64,000 nucleotides of DNA from assembly GCF_020178975.1 (NCBI RefSeq), contig NZ_JAHXBU010000094.1, positions 496,001 to 560,000 on the forward strand. The letters run 5' to 3'. Numbering within the stretch: the first letter of the stretch is position 1; each line of letters begins with the position of its first letter. The translations under genes and the position numbers were made by a program. This document shows, in pieces, positions 61,497 to 64,000 of the stretch. Under the pieces are notes generated by a model. It saw nothing but the letters and a program-made list of their open reading frames with translations, was not told the DNA's origin and made no database searches. This DNA is from Cesiribacter sp. SM1 (GTDB taxonomy: Bacteria > Bacteroidota > Bacteroidia > Cytophagales > Cyclobacteriaceae).

Positions 61497-62357
61497 CTAT
61501 TTCAGAATAATTTTATCCGGATTGCGGACAAAGAAAATCTGCGACAGTTGGCTGCCATCAGCCTGAAGATAAAGCACACTATCTGTTTGCCCGTTTACCA
61601 GTAAGATAACAGCCGGACGCCCGTTGACCAGTACCTGCCGGATGCCTAACTGCTGCTCCAGCTTTTTACCGGTAACACCAACCAAAAACTTGCTTACCAC
61701 CCCATGCCCCCTTAAGATGTTGAGTGCAGCAGCCACCTTACCACCCCCATCGGAATAAAGTGCAACATCCTGTTTTAAGAATTGGGCCAGCTTTTCCGGA
61801 TTGCCGGCTGCGCAAGCCTGTAAAAAAGTATTGATCAGCTGCTGCAGGCTTTGGTCTTCTGTTGCGCCGGATGCAGGAGTTTTAACTCCCTGCGAAACTT
61901 TCTGCTTGGCACGCCGCACCAGTTGCCGGCAGTTTACTTCCGTAGTATTGCAGATGAGTGATAACTCCTGGTAGGGATAGTCGAAAGCTGTTCGCAAGAC
62001 AAAAGCAGCCCGTTCGGTTGGGTTGAGCTGATCAAGGGCATAGAGCACTTCATAGGCTAAAATGCCTTCCTGCGGCACTCCTTCCGGCACAGCATCTGTA
62101 AACGTAATCAGCGGTTCCGGCAGCCAGGTGCCGGGATAAGCCTCACGCTGCTTTTTTAGAACCTGTAGACGGTCTATTGATTTATTGGCAACAATGCGGG
62201 TTAAGTAAGCTTTGGGGTTTTTGATTCCGCTCACCTCTTTGCCAAGCACCACCTCAAAAGTATCCTGCACCAGGTCTTCGGCCTCCTGAATCTCTCCCAG
62301 GATGTTGTAGGCGACCGAAAAAAGATAGGCTCTGTACTTGGTATAGGCTTCTTCCAT
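61497..62357 (-). CDS. ECF41-type RNA polymerase sigma factor with SnoaL-like C-terminal domain
   Basis: The protein has 286 residues. Sigma-70 region 2 (about 1-70, EIQEAEDLVQDTFEVVLGKE) and region 4 (about 105-160, LNPTERAAFVLRTAFDYPYQ) are followed by a SnoaL-like domain (about 175-286). The three marks of the ECF41 group are present: WLPEP in the linker (PGTWLPEPLITF), DGGGK (about 208-212) and NPDK at the C-terminus. In this group the C-terminal domain tunes sigma activity in place of a separate anti-sigma factor. The partner gene follows directly. Its signal is unknown. Confidence 0.95.
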   Translation of the reverse strand: MEEAYTKYRAYLFSVAYNILGEIQEAEDLVQDTFEVVLGKEVSGIKNPKAYLTRIVANKSIDRLQVLKKQREAYPGTWLPEPLITFTDAVPEGVPQEGILAYEVLYALDQLNPTERAAFVLRTAFDYPYQELSLICNTTEVNCRQLVRRAKQKVSQGVKTPASGATEDQSLQQLINTFLQACAAGNPEKLAQFLKQDVALYSDGGGKVAAALNILRGHGVVSKFLVGVTGKKLEQQLGIRQVLVNGRPAVILLVNGQTDSVLYLQADGSQLSQIFFVRNPDKIILK

Positions 62358-62382
62358 AAAAAATAAAAATCAGGAATTAAAG

Positions 62383-62447
62383 ATCAGGAGCCAGGCTTAG
62401 CTGCTGCAGGCAGAGGCGGTAGTACTTATATGGTCTTGGCTCCTGAT
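62383..62447. repeat. Gene-free inverted repeat of the TCAGGA family
   Basis: ATCAGGAGCCA (62383-62393) and TGGCTCCTGAT (62437-62447) are perfect inverse copies around 43 bases without a gene. The word TCAGGAGCCA is shared with the repeat at 54159-54303. It lies between thiH and the sigma gene. Confidence 0.6.
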
Positions 62448-62458
62448 TCCTGGCTCAA

Positions 62459-63568
62459 TTATGTAAATACCCTATCCCAGTCTTTCCAAACCGGTTCATA
62501 ACCCTGTTCCCTGATGAGGGCTGCTATTTCCTTTGGGCTGCGCTCGTCGCTGATCTCAAACTGCTCCAGCGATTGTGGCTCAACAGCATAGCCACCGGGA
62601 TTGGTCCTGGAGCCGGCACTCATGGAGGTAATGCCCAGCTTCAGCACATTATTGCGGAATTTAGGAGTTTCCCGGGTAGAAAGCGAGAGTTCCACATCTT
62701 CATTCAAGATCCGGTAGGCACAGATCAGCTGCACCAGCTCCCGATCTGTCATTTCAACTTTGGGAGCCAGGCCGCCCGAGAAGGGACGCAGCCTTGGAAA
62801 GGAGATGGAAAATTTTGTTTTCCAGTACCTTTTCTCTAAATAGTTCAGGTGCAGGGCAGTGAAAAAGCAGTCGGTGCGCCAGTCTTCCAGGCCAATGAGC
62901 ACCCCCAGCCCAATTTTATGCACGCCTGCCCTGCCCAGGCGGTCGGGGGTTTCCAGCCGGTACTGGAAGTTCGATTTTTTACCCCGCGGGTGATGCTTTT
63001 TATAATCTTCCTGGTGGTAGGTTTCCTGGTACACCAGCACGGTATTCAGGCCCAGCGGTACCAGCTCCTGATACTCCTCCTGGTCCAGCGGCTGCACCTC
63101 CATAGAAATATGCGAAAAGTGGGGGCGGATAAGCGCCAGCACCCGCTTGAAATAAGGCACCCCTACTGTCTGGTTAGCCTCGCCGGTTACCAGCAGCACA
63201 TGCTCGTAACCCAGGGCTTTGATGGCGGCTACTTCCTGCAGAATTTCTGCATCGGTGAGCGTGCGGCGGGGCAGCTTATTGGTAAAGCTAAAGCCGCAGT
63301 AGGTGCAGATGTTCTGGCACTCGTTAGAGAGGTAGAGTGGTATGTACAGCTGCATGGTATTGCCAAAACGCTTGCGGGTAAGGGCATGGCTAAGCCGGGC
63401 CATTTGCTCCAGGTAAGGAGCTGCAGCCGGCGATATAAGGGCTTTAAAATCCTCCAAGTCCCGCTTTTCCCTGTTCAGTGCCCGCACCACATCATCTGCT
63501 GTTTTGCTGTAAATGCTGCTTTTTACGCTATCCCAGGAGTGGCTGGAGAAGGTATCTTGAAAGGTCAT
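62459..63568 (-). CDS. thiH: 2-iminoacetate synthase ThiH
   Basis: The protein has 369 residues, standard for ThiH. The radical SAM cluster motif is CQNICTYCGFSFTNKLPRRT (CxxxCxxC). Other family segments are YLEQMARLSHALTRKRFGNT, ALGYEHVLLVTGEANQTVGV, LVYQETYHQEDYKKHHPRGK and GITSMSAGSRTNPGGYAVEP. It cleaves tyrosine to dehydroglycine (2-iminoacetate) for the thiazole ring of thiamine, with p-cresol as by-product. thiG lies upstream in transcription order, 158 bases away. Confidence 0.97.
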   Translation of the reverse strand: MTFQDTFSSHSWDSVKSSIYSKTADDVVRALNREKRDLEDFKALISPAAAPYLEQMARLSHALTRKRFGNTMQLYIPLYLSNECQNICTYCGFSFTNKLPRRTLTDAEILQEVAAIKALGYEHVLLVTGEANQTVGVPYFKRVLALIRPHFSHISMEVQPLDQEEYQELVPLGLNTVLVYQETYHQEDYKKHHPRGKKSNFQYRLETPDRLGRAGVHKIGLGVLIGLEDWRTDCFFTALHLNYLEKRYWKTKFSISFPRLRPFSGGLAPKVEMTDRELVQLICAYRILNEDVELSLSTRETPKFRNNVLKLGITSMSAGSRTNPGGYAVEPQSLEQFEISDERSPKEIAALIREQGYEPVWKDWDRVFT

Positions 63569-63726
63569 GGCAGGTGGTTATTGGGTATAAGGTGTGGAGT
63601 TTAGGTATGAGGTGCTGGTGTAGCAAAGAGGCTATAAAAGCAAAAGCTTCCAGGTGATGTATAGAAAATCAGAAATGGATTTCATGATAGTTAGCAGTGT
63701 ACTAGTGTACTTCTACCTCATAACTT

Positions 63727-64000
63727 TCAGCCCTCATCCAAAAAGGCTGTAAATGGACTACTGGCTTCGGCGGCGGTGCTTTCAGGGGCCAGCCTGGCTT
63801 CGTAGGCCATACGGCCGGCTTCTACGGCCAGCCTAAAGGCTTTTGCCATGCGTAGCGGGTCTTGCGATACGGCAATGGCTGTGTTTACCAGTACGGCATC
63901 GGCGCCCATTTCCAGGGCTTTGGCGGCATCTGAGGGAGCGCCTATGCCGGCATCTACCACCACGGGTACCCTGCTTTGCTCAATGATGATTTGCAGGAAG
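63727..64000 (-). CDS. thiG: Thiazole synthase ThiG (partial, C-terminal end)
   Basis: The open frame enters from the right edge on the minus strand; about 90 C-terminal residues are visible and the stop is at 63727. [20 protein letters not shown] and [20 protein letters not shown] followed by [20 protein letters not shown] and [15 protein letters not shown] are the characteristic ThiG C-terminal barrel strands, including the phosphate-binding GIGAPSD and ADAVLVNTA. It condenses the thiocarboxylated ThiS, deoxyxylulose phosphate and iminoacetate to the thiazole phosphate. The rest of the thiamine operon presumably lies beyond the edge. Confidence 0.95.
   Translation of the reverse strand, partial: FLQIIIEQSRVPVVVDAGIGAPSDAAKALEMGADAVLVNTAIAVSQDPLRMAKAFRLAVEAGRMAYEARLAPESTAAEASSPFTAFLDEG

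Noticed and set aside
59600-64000. A TPP riboswitch for the thiamine genes
   Set aside because: No TPP core was found in the visible upstream regions; thiG runs off the edge, so a switch, if any, would lie outside the window.
1-64000. CRISPR arrays, rRNA genes, IS transposases and prophage genes
   Set aside because: No regularly spaced repeats, rRNA segments, transposase motifs or phage structural genes were found on either strand.

Overview
The window reads as chromosomal DNA of a Bacteroidota bacterium, most likely a member of the order Cytophagales. Several independent signs agree. Promoters have the TTTG-N19-TAnnTTTG form (the clearest is in front of tRNA-Phe). Ribosome binding sites are weak. 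The DksA-like protein has lost most zinc ligands. Surface lipoproteins carry an acidic run after the lipidated Cys (CDDDDD). There is a eukaryote-like class Ia ribonucleotide reductase and the carboxyspermidine dehydrogenase/decarboxylase polyamine route. I cannot name a genus from sequence reading alone. No phage, IS transposase, CRISPR array or rRNA operon is visible, so this is mainly a core-genome window with a few small accessory insertions.

Layout. 1-2.9 kb: end of a sugar nucleotidyltransferase gene, a lipoprotein, an outer-membrane barrel-like protein and a DnaQ/PolB-type exonuclease. 3.6-12.1 kb: a GNAT acetyltransferase, a fused DppD-DppF ATPase, RNase R, polyprenyl synthase and rhomboid genes that overlap, an FkbM methyltransferase and a CDP-alcohol phosphatidyltransferase. 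12.1-14.7 kb, minus strand: a PAS histidine kinase and rplU-rpmA. 15.1-18.7 kb: nrdB-nrdA. 18.7-20.4 kb: a small AT-rich accessory patch with a gene interrupted by one stop codon, duplicated terminator cassettes, a MITE-like inverted repeat and a GIY-YIG protein. 20.6-24.6 kb: two large surface lipoproteins. 24.8-27.0 kb: the cysE-cysK operon behind two tandem attenuators. 27.1-43.6 kb: Mn-catalase, asd, a lamin-tail protein, asparaginase, DksA-like, scpB, rluB-like, L,D-transpeptidase, a glycoside hydrolase, a Bax-inhibitor protein and several secreted enzymes. 44-47 kb: tRNA-Phe and an Hdr-like membrane iron-sulfur pair. 47.5-57.3 kb: a histidine kinase, a CoA transferase, an exonuclease, an Nfu protein, AlkD and the polyamine genes, which are split by an IVP cassette. 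57.6-64 kb: a carotenoid oxygenase, a ThiF/MoeB protein, an ECF41 sigma factor with its carboxymuconolactone-decarboxylase partner, and thiH-thiG running off the edge.

The most exciting signal is the control region of cysE-cysK (24856-25243). A Bacteroidota-type promoter is followed by a 25-residue leader peptide with five Cys, then mutually exclusive antiterminator and terminator hairpins. A second leader peptide of 37 residues with nine Cys (four in a row) and a second antiterminator/terminator pair follow, and then cysE. This looks like two ribosome-mediated cysteine attenuators in series, reading Cys-tRNA supply at two gates before cysteine synthesis genes are expressed.

A second system worth attention is a four-helix-bundle (IVP/S23) gene bounded by a perfect 23-bp inverted repeat and sitting between the two polyamine genes. 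Gene-free inverted repeats of the same sequence family occur nearby (54159-54303, 62383-62447), which suggests a small mobile cassette and its MITE-like derivatives. Third, the terminator after nrdA recurs after the neighbouring broken gene with an identical 29-nt flank and GAAA loop, but with the inner stem base pairs replaced by compensating changes.
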